Positions 24,967 to 34,338 of a stretch of 64,000 nucleotides of DNA are shown here, piece by piece (the stretch's first letter is position 1; every line of letters begins with the position of its first letter). The notes under the pieces are model-generated. The model saw nothing but the letters and a program-made list of their open reading frames with translations, was not told the DNA's origin and did no database searches. The position numbers were made by a program, and so were the translations under genes. Source of the stretch: CALBPI01 sp038533155. Its GTDB lineage: Bacteria; Pseudomonadota; Gammaproteobacteria; Steroidobacterales; Woeseiaceae. The stretch is from the NCBI GenBank assembly GCA_038533155.1, contig JBCAZH010000001.1, forward strand, positions 1-64,000. Reading direction: 5' to 3'.

Positions 24967-27489
24967 CTAAAACACGTCATCCTGATCGAGGGTAGGTTCA
25001 TCCTGATCGTAAAGGTTGAACGGTGTGCTCTCGGTCGCAGGCAGCGGTTGCGTGCCCGCTTCGAAAGTCTCGAAAATGAAATTTGTTGCAGTCGCGCCGG
25101 CAAGCTCACCGGTTGCCGGGTTGACCCGAACGGTGACCAGACCGTCGGGTTGGGGATAGCGACCCTCAGGGACACCGAGTAGCGCATCGCGCATGAAGTG
25201 GACCCAGATCGGCAGCGCCGTGCGGCCACCCTCCTCACCGCGCCCAAGCGGTTCGTTTTCGTCGAAACCGACCCAAGTTATCGCAACAAGACCAGGATTG
25301 AAGCCGCCGAACCACGCGTCGCGCTGGTCGTTGGAAGTTCCGGTCTTGCCCGCGAGATCCTGGCGACCCAGCGCGCGCGCGCGCCGGCCCGTGCCGCGCC
25401 GGATCACATCGCGCATCATGTCTTGAATGAGCCAGATGTTGGTCGCTGGGATGACACGCGGTGCCACGGTGGCGGGATCGTAAAACTCAATCAACGCTTC
25501 GCCCACCGGGCTGTCCTGTCGGCGCGTCACCTCGCCGAGCGATTCAACGCGCTCCGGTTCGAAGGCCGCAGATTCTAGAGCCTCGCACTCTTGGCAAACG
25601 CGCTTCGGATCGGCGATCTCGATGACCTCACCATCTGCAAGCTCGATGCGGTCGATGAAATACGGCGCCACGTCGTAACCGCCATTGGCGAGCACCGCAT
25701 ACGCATCAGCCATCTCCAGGGGACTGGCTGCGCCACTTCCAAGCGCCAAGGATAGGTTCGCTGGCAGCGCGTCGTCGTCGAATCCAAACTGTCGAAGATG
25801 TCGTAACGCAGCGGATACGCCCATGCGCATCATCATTCGAACCGAAACCAAGTTCAGCGAACGTACCAAGCCGTCGCGCACGCGGGTTTCGCCGTAGAAC
25901 CGTCCGGTCGAGTTTTTCGGCTTCCACTCGCCTTCGAGTTCAGCAGACTCGATCGTGACTGGCGCATCGTTGACAATCGAGGCGGCGGTGAACCCGTTGG
26001 CCAAAGCCGCCGAGTAGATAAACGGCTTAAAACTTGATCCCGGTTGGCGTTGAGTCTGCACCGCGCGATTGAACTTACTGGCGCTATAGTCAAAGCCGCC
26101 GGTCAATGCAACCACGGCACCGTCGGACGGGTCCAGTGCCACCAACGCAGCTTGTGCTTGTGGAATCTGGCCCAACGCATAGAGGCCAGACAGCGTCTTA
26201 TAAACCCGAATGACATCGCCTGGCGCCAACACGTCGGTGACTTGCTCGGGCGCATCACCGACTCGGCTGCGGTCGACAAAAGGTGCTGCCCACGCGGCGC
26301 CGCTCCACGGCAGCTCGATGGTTTGCCCTCTCGCCAAACGGATCGTGGCGACATTCGCTTCGACGTCTATCTCGCTGACAATGCCGGTGTGCAGTTGGCC
26401 TGGACTCCGGTAGTCCTCCAGCGTCTGTTCGATCAACGCATCGTCGGCAGTCGCGAGATCGATTTGGTGCAGCGGACCTCGGTAGCCGTGGCGTCGGTCG
26501 TACTCCATAAGTCCGTCACGCGTCGAGTGGTTGGCCGCGGCCTGCAGGCGAGAATCGATTGTGGTGATCACCCGGTAACCGCGGGTTGTGACCTCGCTGC
26601 CGAACCGATTGGTCACTTCGCGGCGGACCATCTCAGCGAGATAGGATGCTTCGAGCTCAATATCAGGGCCGTGCAGGTAAGACTGCAGCGGATAGGCCAT
26701 GTTCGCGTCGTATTCCGCGTCATTGATGAAGTTGAGCTCGCGCATCCGGCGCAAAACATAGGCACGACGTCGCTTAGCGTCTTCCGGCCCGGAGACCGGG
26801 TTGTAAAAAGAGGGCCGCTGCAACACACCTGCCAAAGTGGCGGCTTCGGCGATTTCGAGGTCGTCGAGTTCCTTACCAAAGTAGACCTGCGAGGCGGCGA
26901 CGATCCCGTAGGCGCGCTGCCCGAAGAACATCTTGTTCAGGAACAGCTCCATGATCTCTTCTTTACTGAATTCCTGTTCGATCTTGTAGGACAGGAAGGC
27001 TTCTTTGAGTTTGCGCACGTAGCTGCGCTCACGCGACAAAAAGTAATCGCGCGCGAGTTGCTGCGTCAGCGTACTGGCGCCTTGAGCTCTTCGTCCGGAC
27101 AGCACGTTTTTGACGGCCGCGCGCAGCACGCCCTGGTAGTCGATGCCGGGGTGCTCAAAAAAGCGGTCATCTTCGGCCGCGAGAAATGCCTGGACAACGA
27201 AATCAGGCACGTCTTCATAAGCGACAAGAATTCGGCGCTGCTCGCCGATCTCCTGGATCAGCTTTCCGTCTCGGCTGAACACGCGCAACGGCACTTGCAG
27301 GGGAATTTCCTTGACCGTCGCGGCGTCGGGTAGCCCGGGCTTGGCATAGTGATAGGCGGCAAGGACGGCGCCCACGCCGGCGATCAGCAGCGCTAATCCG
27401 AGCGAGCCCCCCATGACAACTACGCGCAGCAGTATTTTTCTCTTCAAGGTGTTGTTCTGTTCCTTGTCAGGTCGCGACGTATTATGCAT
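24967..27489 (-). CDS. mrcA: Penicillin-binding protein 1A
   Basis: 840-residue class A PBP: one N-terminal membrane helix (about residues 22-45), a GT51 glycosyltransferase domain (EDDRFFEHPGID and QGASTLTQQLARDYF) and a transpeptidase domain. The latter has SxxK in PGSSFKPF, SxN in RSLNLVS and KTG in AGKTGTSNDQRDAWF. An OB-like insert lies between them. It polymerises and cross-links peptidoglycan in the periplasm. It is divergent from pilMNOPQ, and this mrcA/pilM arrangement is common in gammaproteobacteria. The ATG at 27489 lacks an obvious Shine-Dalgarno sequence, so the exact start is less certain. Confidence 0.97.
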   Translation of the reverse strand: MHNTSRPDKEQNNTLKRKILLRVVVMGGSLGLALLIAGVGAVLAAYHYAKPGLPDAATVKEIPLQVPLRVFSRDGKLIQEIGEQRRILVAYEDVPDFVVQAFLAAEDDRFFEHPGIDYQGVLRAAVKNVLSGRRAQGASTLTQQLARDYFLSRERSYVRKLKEAFLSYKIEQEFSKEEIMELFLNKMFFGQRAYGIVAASQVYFGKELDDLEIAEAATLAGVLQRPSFYNPVSGPEDAKRRRAYVLRRMRELNFINDAEYDANMAYPLQSYLHGPDIELEASYLAEMVRREVTNRFGSEVTTRGYRVITTIDSRLQAAANHSTRDGLMEYDRRHGYRGPLHQIDLATADDALIEQTLEDYRSPGQLHTGIVSEIDVEANVATIRLARGQTIELPWSGAAWAAPFVDRSRVGDAPEQVTDVLAPGDVIRVYKTLSGLYALGQIPQAQAALVALDPSDGAVVALTGGFDYSASKFNRAVQTQRQPGSSFKPFIYSAALANGFTAASIVNDAPVTIESAELEGEWKPKNSTGRFYGETRVRDGLVRSLNLVSVRMMMRMGVSAALRHLRQFGFDDDALPANLSLALGSGAASPLEMADAYAVLANGGYDVAPYFIDRIELADGEVIEIADPKRVCQECEALESAAFEPERVESLGEVTRRQDSPVGEALIEFYDPATVAPRVIPATNIWLIQDMMRDVIRRGTGRRARALGRQDLAGKTGTSNDQRDAWFGGFNPGLVAITWVGFDENEPLGRGEEGGRTALPIWVHFMRDALLGVPEGRYPQPDGLVTVRVNPATGELAGATATNFIFETFEAGTQPLPATESTPFNLYDQDEPTLDQDDVF

Positions 27490-27778
27490 ATTGACAAGCA
27501 GTTACGGCAGTGGGGCGCCGACATTTCCTTTTTTTGACACCGAATCACGCGCTTGGGCCGAGTTGGGAGCGGCTTGAGAACGGCGTCTCGTTTGTGACTG
27601 CCCACTGCGGTACGTGGTTCACAGAATTAGTGTCAAGTCGTGGCTTAGGATACGAATTGTGAAAAGCGGTACACAGTCACGTTTTATTTAACACTTTGTT
27701 GATATATAGTTGAGTTCGTTTGTTCAGGCGACCGCCCACAAAACGACGATAACTTAAAGATTTTTAAGGGAATATTGG
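27490..27778. other. mrcA-pilM divergent intergenic region
   Basis: About 290 bp with no supported gene. It must hold the promoters of mrcA (minus) and the pil operon (plus). The right half is AT-rich for this genome. An extended -10 candidate is listed separately. I see no further clear motif or repeat. Confidence 0.6.
27700..27708 (+). promoter_or_regulatory. Candidate extended -10 element of the pil operon
   Basis: TGATATATA fits the extended -10 form TGN-TATAAT with mismatches in the last positions. It lies about 70 bp upstream of the pilM GTG. No good TTGACA is found at the right distance, which is usual for extended -10 promoters. Confidence 0.4.
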
Positions 27779-28840
27779 GTGATATTCGGCAAGAAAAATC
27801 GCAGCCTCCTCGGGCTTGATATAACGACCTCGTCGATCAAGCTTGTGGAGCTCGCTGAGGCCGGGCGCGGATACCGCGTCGAGTCCTATGCCGCGGAGGC
27901 AACTCCCGCGAATTCCATCAACGATAAAGCGATTGTGGATACCCAGGCTGTGGGTGAAGCGATACGTCGCGCGGTCAAGCGCTCGGGCACCAAAGTCCGA
28001 GACGTTGCCATCGCGATCAGCGGCGACGCAGCGATCACCAAGACCATCCAGATGCCGGCCGGTTTGTCCGAGTCGGAGATGGAAGGTCAGGTTGAAATCC
28101 AAGCCGACCAATACATTCCGTTTCCGATGGAAGAAGTCAGCCATGACTTTGAGATCATTGGGCCGAATGAAGCGGATGGCGACATGAACGATGTTTTGCT
28201 CGTCGCGACCCGGACAGACAACGTCGATCAGCGCGAAGCAGCCGTTTCAGCGGCCGGACTCAAGTCGGCCGTTGTCGATGTCGAAGCGTTTGCGCTGGAG
28301 AACGCGTGCCGGTTGCTGGCTCACCAAATTCCTAACAACGGCATCGGTCAATCGGTTGCCGTTATCGATATGGGTGCGAGCAACACGACATTCGGCGTCT
28401 TACAGGACATGAAAGTTGTCTATACCCGCGACTTCGCGTTTGGTGGGCAGCAGTTGACCGAAGAGATCATGCGTACTTACGGGCTGTCCGTTGAGGACGC
28501 GGGACGCGCCAAGAAGGAAGGCGGGCTGCCGAGTAACTACGAGCCCGAGGTGCTGGACCCATTTATCGATGATGTGACGCAACAGGTCAGTCGCTCATTG
28601 CAGTTTTTCCTGGCATCAGGCGGTGGCCGCGAACAGCCGGATCTCATCATCATGTGTGGCGGTTGCGCCAACATTCCTGGGATCGCTGACGTAATTGCTA
28701 GTCGCGTGGGCATTCCGACGGAAATCGGTGACCCGCTAGGACAGATGAAAGTGTCGGCCCGGGCCAAGGGTCAGGGCATCGAGCGAGACGCGAATGCGTT
28801 GCTCACATCGTTTGGCTTGGCGCTGAGGAGCTTCGACTAA
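27779..28840 (+). CDS. pilM: Type IV pilus assembly protein PilM
   Basis: 353-residue actin-like ATPase of the pilus inner-membrane alignment complex. FtsA/actin-like features are LLGLDITTSSIKLVEL (phosphate 1), VAVIDMGASNTTFGV (phosphate 2) and IIMCGGCANIPGI (adenosine). PilM sits in the cytoplasm and binds the N-terminal tail of PilN. The start is GTG with AAGGG nine bases upstream. Its stop overlaps the pilN start (TAATG), opening the pilMNOPQ operon. Confidence 0.97.
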   Translation: MIFGKKNRSLLGLDITTSSIKLVELAEAGRGYRVESYAAEATPANSINDKAIVDTQAVGEAIRRAVKRSGTKVRDVAIAISGDAAITKTIQMPAGLSESEMEGQVEIQADQYIPFPMEEVSHDFEIIGPNEADGDMNDVLLVATRTDNVDQREAAVSAAGLKSAVVDVEAFALENACRLLAHQIPNNGIGQSVAVIDMGASNTTFGVLQDMKVVYTRDFAFGGQQLTEEIMRTYGLSVEDAGRAKKEGGLPSNYEPEVLDPFIDDVTQQVSRSLQFFLASGGGREQPDLIIMCGGCANIPGIADVIASRVGIPTEIGDPLGQMKVSARAKGQGIERDANALLTSFGLALRSFD

Positions 28841-29412
28841 TGCCAAAGATTAATCTCTTGCCGTGGCGTGAGGAGCTGCGCAAGGAACGCCAAAAGTACT
28901 TTTTGATTGCAGTCGGCGGCGCGATTGTGGCGGCCGCGATTGTCGTGGGCGCTGCCAACCTCATCTATGGCGCGCGAATCGATCATCAGAAAGCACGCAA
29001 CGGCCTGCTCGACCGCGAAATCAAAGTCTTGAACGAGAGTATCAAGCAAATTGAGGGTATCGATCGGCAAAAAGAACGCTTGATCGCGCGCATGGAAGTG
29101 ATTGAAGAGCTTCAGCAGAGCCGCCCCGAAATTGTGCACTTGTTTGACGAGTTGGTTCGCACCTTGCCCGATGGCATTAACCTGAATTCGATCACTCAGC
29201 AGTCACGTAGCATTCGACTGAACGGCGTCGCTCAATCCAGTACTCGAGTGTCGTCCTACATGCGTAACGTCGACGAGTCCGAGTGGCTGGAATCGCCCGA
29301 TCTCGAACGGATCGAAACGATCGATCGTGGCGAGTCGCGGGAGCGATTCAGCTTTACGCTGCGGGCTGCGCAGGTGAACACCAATGCTGACGAAGACGGA
29401 GGTGCACAATGA
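28840..29412 (+). CDS. pilN: Type IV pilus assembly protein PilN
   Basis: 190-residue bitopic inner-membrane protein. The N-terminal cytoplasmic motif INLLPWREELR is the PilM-binding peptide. A membrane helix (about residues 21-43), a coiled coil (about 45-90) and a periplasmic ferredoxin-like domain follow. It pairs with PilO to align the inner- and outer-membrane parts of the pilus machine. It overlaps pilM and pilO by one and four bases. Confidence 0.96.
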   Translation: MPKINLLPWREELRKERQKYFLIAVGGAIVAAAIVVGAANLIYGARIDHQKARNGLLDREIKVLNESIKQIEGIDRQKERLIARMEVIEELQQSRPEIVHLFDELVRTLPDGINLNSITQQSRSIRLNGVAQSSTRVSSYMRNVDESEWLESPDLERIETIDRGESRERFSFTLRAAQVNTNADEDGGAQ

Positions 29413-30005
29413 GTTTCATTGATGACCTCAATAATCTCGACCCAAACGACGTCGGTCGCTGGCCGTTACCCATTCGAGTCGCGGCGATCGCGATTGTGTT
29501 CGCACTCGTTACCGGCATGGGGATCTGGTTCACGATCGTCAAAGACAAACAGATCGCGCTGGACCGAGAGGTCGCGCGTGAGGCTGAGCTAAAAAGCACG
29601 TTTGAGGATCGCCACCGCAAAGCTGCGAACTTCCAGGAGTATGTCGACCAACTGGCAGAAATGGAGCAGTCGTTTGGTGCGATGTTGCGACAGCTACCGG
29701 GCGAAACCGAGATTCCGAACCTGATTACGGATATTTCGCAAACCGGTCTGGCGGCCGGCCTTGAAGAAAAACTGTTCGAGCCCGAGCCTGAGATTCGACG
29801 GGATTTCTACGCTGAGAAGCCGATCCGAATTCGCTTGAATGGATCGTTCCACGCGATGGCGAATTTCGCGAGCAGCGTGGCTGCACTGCCGAGGATTGTG
29901 ACGCTGCATGACATCAGCATCACGCGTGATCGTGAGGACCAGGACTTGCTGGTGCTCGATGTGACTGCGAAGACCTATCGGTACCTGGAAGAGGAAGAGG
30001 GCTAA
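29409..30005 (+). CDS. pilO: Type IV pilus assembly protein PilO
   Basis: 198 residues with the PilO layout: a short cytoplasmic tail with LDPNDVGRWPLPIR, one helix (about residues 22-42), a coiled coil and a periplasmic domain ending FHAMANFASSVAALPRIVTL. The last segment is the family's most conserved part. PilO forms heterodimers with PilN and contacts PilP. The ATG overlaps the pilN stop. Confidence 0.95.
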   Translation: MSFIDDLNNLDPNDVGRWPLPIRVAAIAIVFALVTGMGIWFTIVKDKQIALDREVAREAELKSTFEDRHRKAANFQEYVDQLAEMEQSFGAMLRQLPGETEIPNLITDISQTGLAAGLEEKLFEPEPEIRRDFYAEKPIRIRLNGSFHAMANFASSVAALPRIVTLHDISITRDREDQDLLVLDVTAKTYRYLEEEEG

Positions 30006-30569
30006 GTGGATATGTACGCCAATAAATCTTCCGCTCGCACTAACCTCAGCACGCGCCGTGCCGGTTGGTTGATGGTAGTGATTGCTAGTGCCTTTGCTGC
30101 TGGTTGCGGCGGTGGCATGACCGATCTTGAGCAGTATATTGACGACGTAAAGAGCAAGCCTGGGCAACGCCCAGATCCGCTGCCGGAAATTAAGCCTTAC
30201 GTCACGTTTACGTACGTCGCAGACACTGAAGAGTTGCGCTCTCCGTTTGAACCGGATGTTCCGAACGTTCAAAGCGGTGGTGCGGCAGCGGGTATCCGCC
30301 CTGATTCGAATCGCAGCCGCGAGTTCCTCGAGGAGTTTCCGCTGGATTCGTTCGATATGGTCGGTACGTTGAGCATCGGCGGCAGCGACTACGGCCTGCT
30401 TCAAGGTCAGGATGGATTGGTACATCGAGTGCTGCCCGGGAACTACGTCGGTCAAAACGACGGTCGCATCACGAGCATCACTGAATCAGAAATTAAATTG
30501 ACCGAAATAGTCTCTAACGGGATTGGCGGTTACATCGAGCGCGAAGTAGCTATCGCGCTGGCGGATTGA
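30006..30569 (+). CDS. pilP: Type IV pilus lipoprotein PilP
   Basis: 187 residues. A lipoprotein signal ends in FAAGCGGG. A disordered linker follows with DLEQYIDDVKSKPGQRPDPLPEIKPY, the PilN/PilO-binding stretch, and then a small beta-sandwich (MVGTLSIGGSDYGLLQGQDGLVHRV) that docks onto the N-domain of PilQ. The start is GTG at 30006, directly after the pilO stop; an ATG two codons later is an alternative. Confidence 0.95.
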   Translation: MDMYANKSSARTNLSTRRAGWLMVVIASAFAAGCGGGMTDLEQYIDDVKSKPGQRPDPLPEIKPYVTFTYVADTEELRSPFEPDVPNVQSGGAAAGIRPDSNRSREFLEEFPLDSFDMVGTLSIGGSDYGLLQGQDGLVHRVLPGNYVGQNDGRITSITESEIKLTEIVSNGIGGYIEREVAIALAD

Positions 30570-30601
30570 GGCCTACGCTTATGGCATCGGGAGTACAAAC
30601 A

Positions 30602-32650
30602 ATGACGCGCACGACACAAGTGGCGCCGGGATCGAACCTTTTGCAGCGGGCGTTACGTCTGTTCAGCGTGGTGTGCGCTGGATGGGTATTGGCCTCTGGC
30701 AATGCGATGGCGCAAGAGCCGAGCAACGGTCTTCAGGATATTCAAATCAGTTCGTTGCCAGATCGCGGCATCGAGCTTCGATTGGTCATGCGTGAAGCTG
30801 CTCCTGAGCCGCTAAGTTTCACGATCGATAACCCTGCACGCATCGTGCTGGATATTCCCGACTCCGCCTTGGAAATGTCCAAGCGCCGTCAACAAATCGA
30901 CCTGGGTCCGTTGGACACCGTATTGATGGCGGAAGCCGGTGGTCGTACTCGGGCAGTTCTGAACCTTTCGACGATGGTGGATTACACCACGCGTGTATCG
31001 GGCAATACGATTTTCGTGAAGTTGAGCGGTGGCACGGGTATCGCGTCGTCTTCTTCGTTCCCAAGCGCACAGAGCGGCGGCACCGGTGGTGCGAGCGCTG
31101 CGCCTGCATACGCCGGGCCTCGTGCGATCCAAAACATCGATTTCAGACGCACTCGAGAAGGCGGTGGCCGAATCATCGTCGCGCTGACCGATCCGACGAC
31201 GCCCGTCGACATTCGCCAAGAAGGTGGCCGAGTCGTCGCGTTGTTTAAAGATACCGATTTGCCGGATGAGCTGCTGCGTCGTCTCGACGTCCAAGATTTC
31301 GCAACACCGGTAACGACCGTGGACGCGTTGCGCGTCAATGATGACGTTCGAATTCTGATCAACGCGGAAGGNNNNNNNNNNNNNNNNNNNNNNNNNNNNN
31401 NNNNNNNNNNNNNNNNNNNNNNNNNNNNNNNNNNNNNNNNNNNNNNNNNNNNNNNNNNNNNNNNNNNNNNNCCGTGGGACCAAGCCCTCGATATCGTGAT
31501 GACAACGCGCGGTCTCGATATGCGGGAAAACGGCAACGTGATCATCGTTGCGCCAGCGGTAGAAATTGCGGCGCGCGAGAAAGCGGATCTTGAGTCTCAG
31601 CTCGCGATCCAAGAGCTGGAGCCGATTTACTCCGAGTTCTTGCGGGTGAATTACGCGAAAGCGGCGGACATGGCTGACTTGATCAGCGAAGGTGTTCTGA
31701 CCGAACGCGGCACGGTAAGTATCGACGAGCGGACCAATACCTTGTTGATCAACGATACCGCTGAGAGCCTTCGCAACATTCGCCGACTGGTCACGACACT
31801 CGACATTCCGGTACAACAAGTCTTAATCGAATCCCGCATCGTGTCGGTTAACGATGACTTCAGTCGTGAGCTCGGTGTCCGGCTTGGCCTAACCGCCGTA
31901 GAGGACAACGGTGACGACGGTTTGTTCGCAATCACCGGTACCAGCGCGAACGCTGGCGGTATCGTGTCGTCTGCCCTTGAGAATGTGCAGGACACAGGTC
32001 AGCCGTTCCCTGTGGATGTTGGCGCGATCGATGGTCGTTACAACGTGAACATTCCTGTTACCAGCGCGTCGCCAGCCGGTCAGTTCGCCCTAGCGATTCT
32101 CGACTCTGACTATCTGGTTGATCTTGAGTTGTCAGCGCTGCAAGCTGAAGGGCGTGGTGAAATCGTCTCCAGTCCGCGTGTTGTAACTGCCAACCAGAAA
32201 GAAGCGGTCATCAAACAGGGTGTTGAGATTCCGTTCCAGCAGGCGGCCGCGTCAGGCGCAACAGCCGTTGCATTTAAAGAGGCTGTCCTAAGTTTGACCG
32301 TGACACCGCAGATCACACCCGATGGCAACATCTCGATGGATCTTCGCGTGAGTCAGGATACGATTGGCCAGATCTTCCAGGTTGTCGGTAACGGTATCGC
32401 TGCGGCGATCCCAAGTATCGATAAGCGGGAAGTTGAGACGCAGGTTCTGGTCAGCAACGGTCAAACGGTCGTTCTGGGTGGAATCTACGAAACAGAGCAA
32501 CGCGATACGATCACGAAAGTACCGTTCCTTGGAGATATCCCGGGCATCGGTCACTTCTTCAAAAACACGCAGCGTCTGAACAACCGTTCAGAGCTGTTGA
32601 TTTTCGTGACACCGAAGATCCTCGAGGAAGGTTCTTTCGTTACGCAGTAA
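30602..32650 (+). CDS. pilQ: Type IV pilus secretin PilQ (interrupted by N gap)
   Basis: Outer-membrane secretin through which the pilus leaves the cell. Signal peptide ending NAMAQ, two N-terminal AMIN domains (about residues 25-240), N-domains and a secretin domain with the late VPFLGDIPGIGHFFKN signature. I chose the ATG at 30602 with GGGAG upstream. A 100-N gap at 31372-31471 falls between the second AMIN domain and the NVPWDQAL segment. From the family layout about 80 residues belong there, more than the 33 codons of N, so the frame through the gap is fortuitous and the true length is larger. Confidence 0.94.
   Translation: MTRTTQVAPGSNLLQRALRLFSVVCAGWVLASGNAMAQEPSNGLQDIQISSLPDRGIELRLVMREAAPEPLSFTIDNPARIVLDIPDSALEMSKRRQQIDLGPLDTVLMAEAGGRTRAVLNLSTMVDYTTRVSGNTIFVKLSGGTGIASSSSFPSAQSGGTGGASAAPAYAGPRAIQNIDFRRTREGGGRIIVALTDPTTPVDIRQEGGRVVALFKDTDLPDELLRRLDVQDFATPVTTVDALRVNDDVRILINAEXXXXXXXXXXXXXXXXXXXXXXXXXXXXXXXXXXPWDQALDIVMTTRGLDMRENGNVIIVAPAVEIAAREKADLESQLAIQELEPIYSEFLRVNYAKAADMADLISEGVLTERGTVSIDERTNTLLINDTAESLRNIRRLVTTLDIPVQQVLIESRIVSVNDDFSRELGVRLGLTAVEDNGDDGLFAITGTSANAGGIVSSALENVQDTGQPFPVDVGAIDGRYNVNIPVTSASPAGQFALAILDSDYLVDLELSALQAEGRGEIVSSPRVVTANQKEAVIKQGVEIPFQQAAASGATAVAFKEAVLSLTVTPQITPDGNISMDLRVSQDTIGQIFQVVGNGIAAAIPSIDKREVETQVLVSNGQTVVLGGIYETEQRDTITKVPFLGDIPGIGHFFKNTQRLNNRSELLIFVTPKILEEGSFVTQ
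31372..31471. other. Assembly gap of 100 N inside pilQ
   Basis: Exactly 100 N, a placeholder of unknown length. The flanks are not identical, unlike the gap at 12.2 kb. The missing PilQ part normally contains the end of the AMIN/N0 linker and the secretin N0 domain start (YxGExLSLNFQDI region). Confidence 0.9.
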
Positions 32651-32669
32651 ACTCGAACCGTTTACACTG

Positions 32670-32705
32670 AACCGGCAGGTTGCGATGCGGCCTGCCGGTT
32701 TTTTT
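32670..32705 (+). terminator. Intrinsic terminator between pilQ and aroK
   Basis: A perfect 10-bp stem, AACCGGCAGG / CCTGCCGGTT, with an 11-base loop, followed by seven T residues. It lies 20 bp after the pilQ stop. The T-tract ends only five bases before the aroK GTG. Confidence 0.92.
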
Positions 32706-32710
32706 GTGGG

Positions 32711-33241
32711 GTGAGTTTGAGTCTTACGATTGTCTTAGTGGGTCCGATGGGGGCCGGAAAATCGTCGGTCGGTCGCCAATTGGCGTCGATCCTCGATTTT
32801 GCGTTCGCCGACACGGATGCTGAGGTGGAGCGGCGCACCGGCGTTGATATCCCGTATGTGTTCGAGCGTGAGGGCGAAGCCGGATTTCGAGCGCGTGAAC
32901 TACAGGCCTTGCAGTCTTTGATCGAGCGTCCTGCGACGGTGCTCGCGACGGGTGGTGGGATAGTCACGCAAGCCGTCTGCCGCGAGGCTTTGGCACAACA
33001 TCTGCCTGTGGTCTATTTGCATGCGACCGTCGAACAACAATACCAGCGGGTTCGATATGGCAAGCAACGACCGTTGCTGCAGGAGACCGATCCGCGCGGT
33101 GTGTTGACTACGTTGTTCGAGAAACGGGCGCCATGGTATCTGGAGGTGTCCGATATGGTCGTGCACACCGATGGCGCTCGTGTCGAACATGTTGCTCGCC
33201 AAATCGCCGACAAATTGGTTGCTGCCGCGTTGTTGGACTAG
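32711..33241 (+). CDS. aroK: Shikimate kinase
   Basis: 176 residues; phosphorylates shikimate at the 3-hydroxyl in aromatic amino acid synthesis. P-loop GPMGAGKSSVGRQLA, DTDAEVERRTG (shikimate and Mg binding) and LATGGGIV are all present, as is the lid arginine in RPLL. The start is GTG at 32711; the only purine-rich stretch upstream is GGGG right next to it. The gene therefore begins directly behind a terminator, and its expression probably depends on readthrough or an unrecognised promoter. aroK-aroB after pilQ is a conserved gammaproteobacterial order. Confidence 0.95.
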   Translation: MSLSLTIVLVGPMGAGKSSVGRQLASILDFAFADTDAEVERRTGVDIPYVFEREGEAGFRARELQALQSLIERPATVLATGGGIVTQAVCREALAQHLPVVYLHATVEQQYQRVRYGKQRPLLQETDPRGVLTTLFEKRAPWYLEVSDMVVHTDGARVEHVARQIADKLVAAALLD

Positions 33242-33273
33242 GCAGCAAGCCCCGAGCGCGCGACAATAGCGGC

Positions 33274-34338
33274 GTGGAAACACTCTACGTCGATCTGGGT
33301 GCCCGCAGCTATCCCATCCATGTTGGGTCCGGATTGCTCGGCGCCTCACAGCAACTCCTGGCCGATTCAATCGGAACGGACGTGCTTGTGGTGTCGAACA
33401 CAACCGTTGCGCCGCTGTACCTCGAAGCGCTGCTGGCGTCGCTCGATGGCCACCGAGTCGTCACCCACCTGTTGCCTGATGGGGAGCAACACAAGACACT
33501 CGATGAGGTTGCTGGCATTGTCAGCACCGCGCTTGAGGCCGGCTTTAGTCGCGACGCGACTTTCGTAGCCTTGGGCGGCGGGGTGGTTGGAGACATGACC
33601 GGATTCGCTGCGGCGATTTTTATGCGAGGCGTTCGGTGCGTTCAAATCCCGACCACGCTACTGTCCCAAGTCGATTCGTCGGTTGGCGGCAAAACCGGTG
33701 TCAATCATCCGCTCGGCAAGAATCTGCTGGGTGCGTTTCATCAACCGAGCAGCGTGCTGATCGACACGGATACTCTCGCGAGTTTGCCGGCGCGCGAGTA
33801 TGCCGCCGGTATGGCAGAAGTGATTAAGCATGGTGCCATCGCAGATATTGAATATTTCGAGGCACTGGAACGCGATCAACAAGCACTCGCCAGTAGAGAG
33901 CCCGAAGCGTTGCGCCAGGCGATTGTCCATTCCTGCCGAATCAAGGCTGCCGTTGTTGCCGACGACGAACGCGAGCGAGGCCGCAGGGCCATATTGAATT
34001 TCGGTCATACTTTCGGACATGCGATTGAAGCTTGTACCGGTTACACGCGTTGGTTGCACGGTGAGGCCGTAGCATTGGGCATGTTGATGGCGGCAGAGAT
34101 GAGCGGTCTTGATACCGCAAGCCAACAACGACTGCGGGCGTTGATTGCGGCTGCCGGATTACCGACTCAACCGGGAGCTTTATCGGCCGAGTCGATGCTC
34201 TCAGCAATGGGCCACGATAAGAAGGTCCAAGCGGGGTCCCTGACGCTCATATTGCTTGATCGTCTCGGCGATGCGTATATCAGTCGCGACTTTGATTCCG
34301 AGCGGTTGCACAAGGTTTTGCATGCCTGGTCAGCCTGA
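33274..34338 (+). CDS. aroB: 3-dehydroquinate synthase
   Basis: 354 residues; an NAD- and metal-dependent cyclase making 3-dehydroquinate, the second step of the shikimate pathway. Motifs: DGEQHKTL, GGGVVGDMTGFAAAIFMRGV, PTTLLSQVDSSVGGKTGVNHP and the metal ligands in NFGHTFGHAIE and LHGEAVALGM. I chose the GTG at 33274 (VETLYVDLGARSYPI), which matches the family start; the frame is open upstream into aroK. The end overlaps the next gene by 17 bases. Confidence 0.96.
   Translation: METLYVDLGARSYPIHVGSGLLGASQQLLADSIGTDVLVVSNTTVAPLYLEALLASLDGHRVVTHLLPDGEQHKTLDEVAGIVSTALEAGFSRDATFVALGGGVVGDMTGFAAAIFMRGVRCVQIPTTLLSQVDSSVGGKTGVNHPLGKNLLGAFHQPSSVLIDTDTLASLPAREYAAGMAEVIKHGAIADIEYFEALERDQQALASREPEALRQAIVHSCRIKAAVVADDERERGRRAILNFGHTFGHAIEACTGYTRWLHGEAVALGMLMAAEMSGLDTASQQRLRALIAAAGLPTQPGALSAESMLSAMGHDKKVQAGSLTLILLDRLGDAYISRDFDSERLHKVLHAWSA

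Noticed and set aside
26044..27333. Long open frame of 429 codons on the plus strand
   Set aside because: It lies wholly antisense to the well-supported PBP1A gene, lacks a ribosome binding site and resembles no protein family; it is a codon-bias shadow.
29694..30455. Open frame of 253 codons on the minus strand
   Set aside because: Antisense to pilO and pilP, whose products have clear family motifs.
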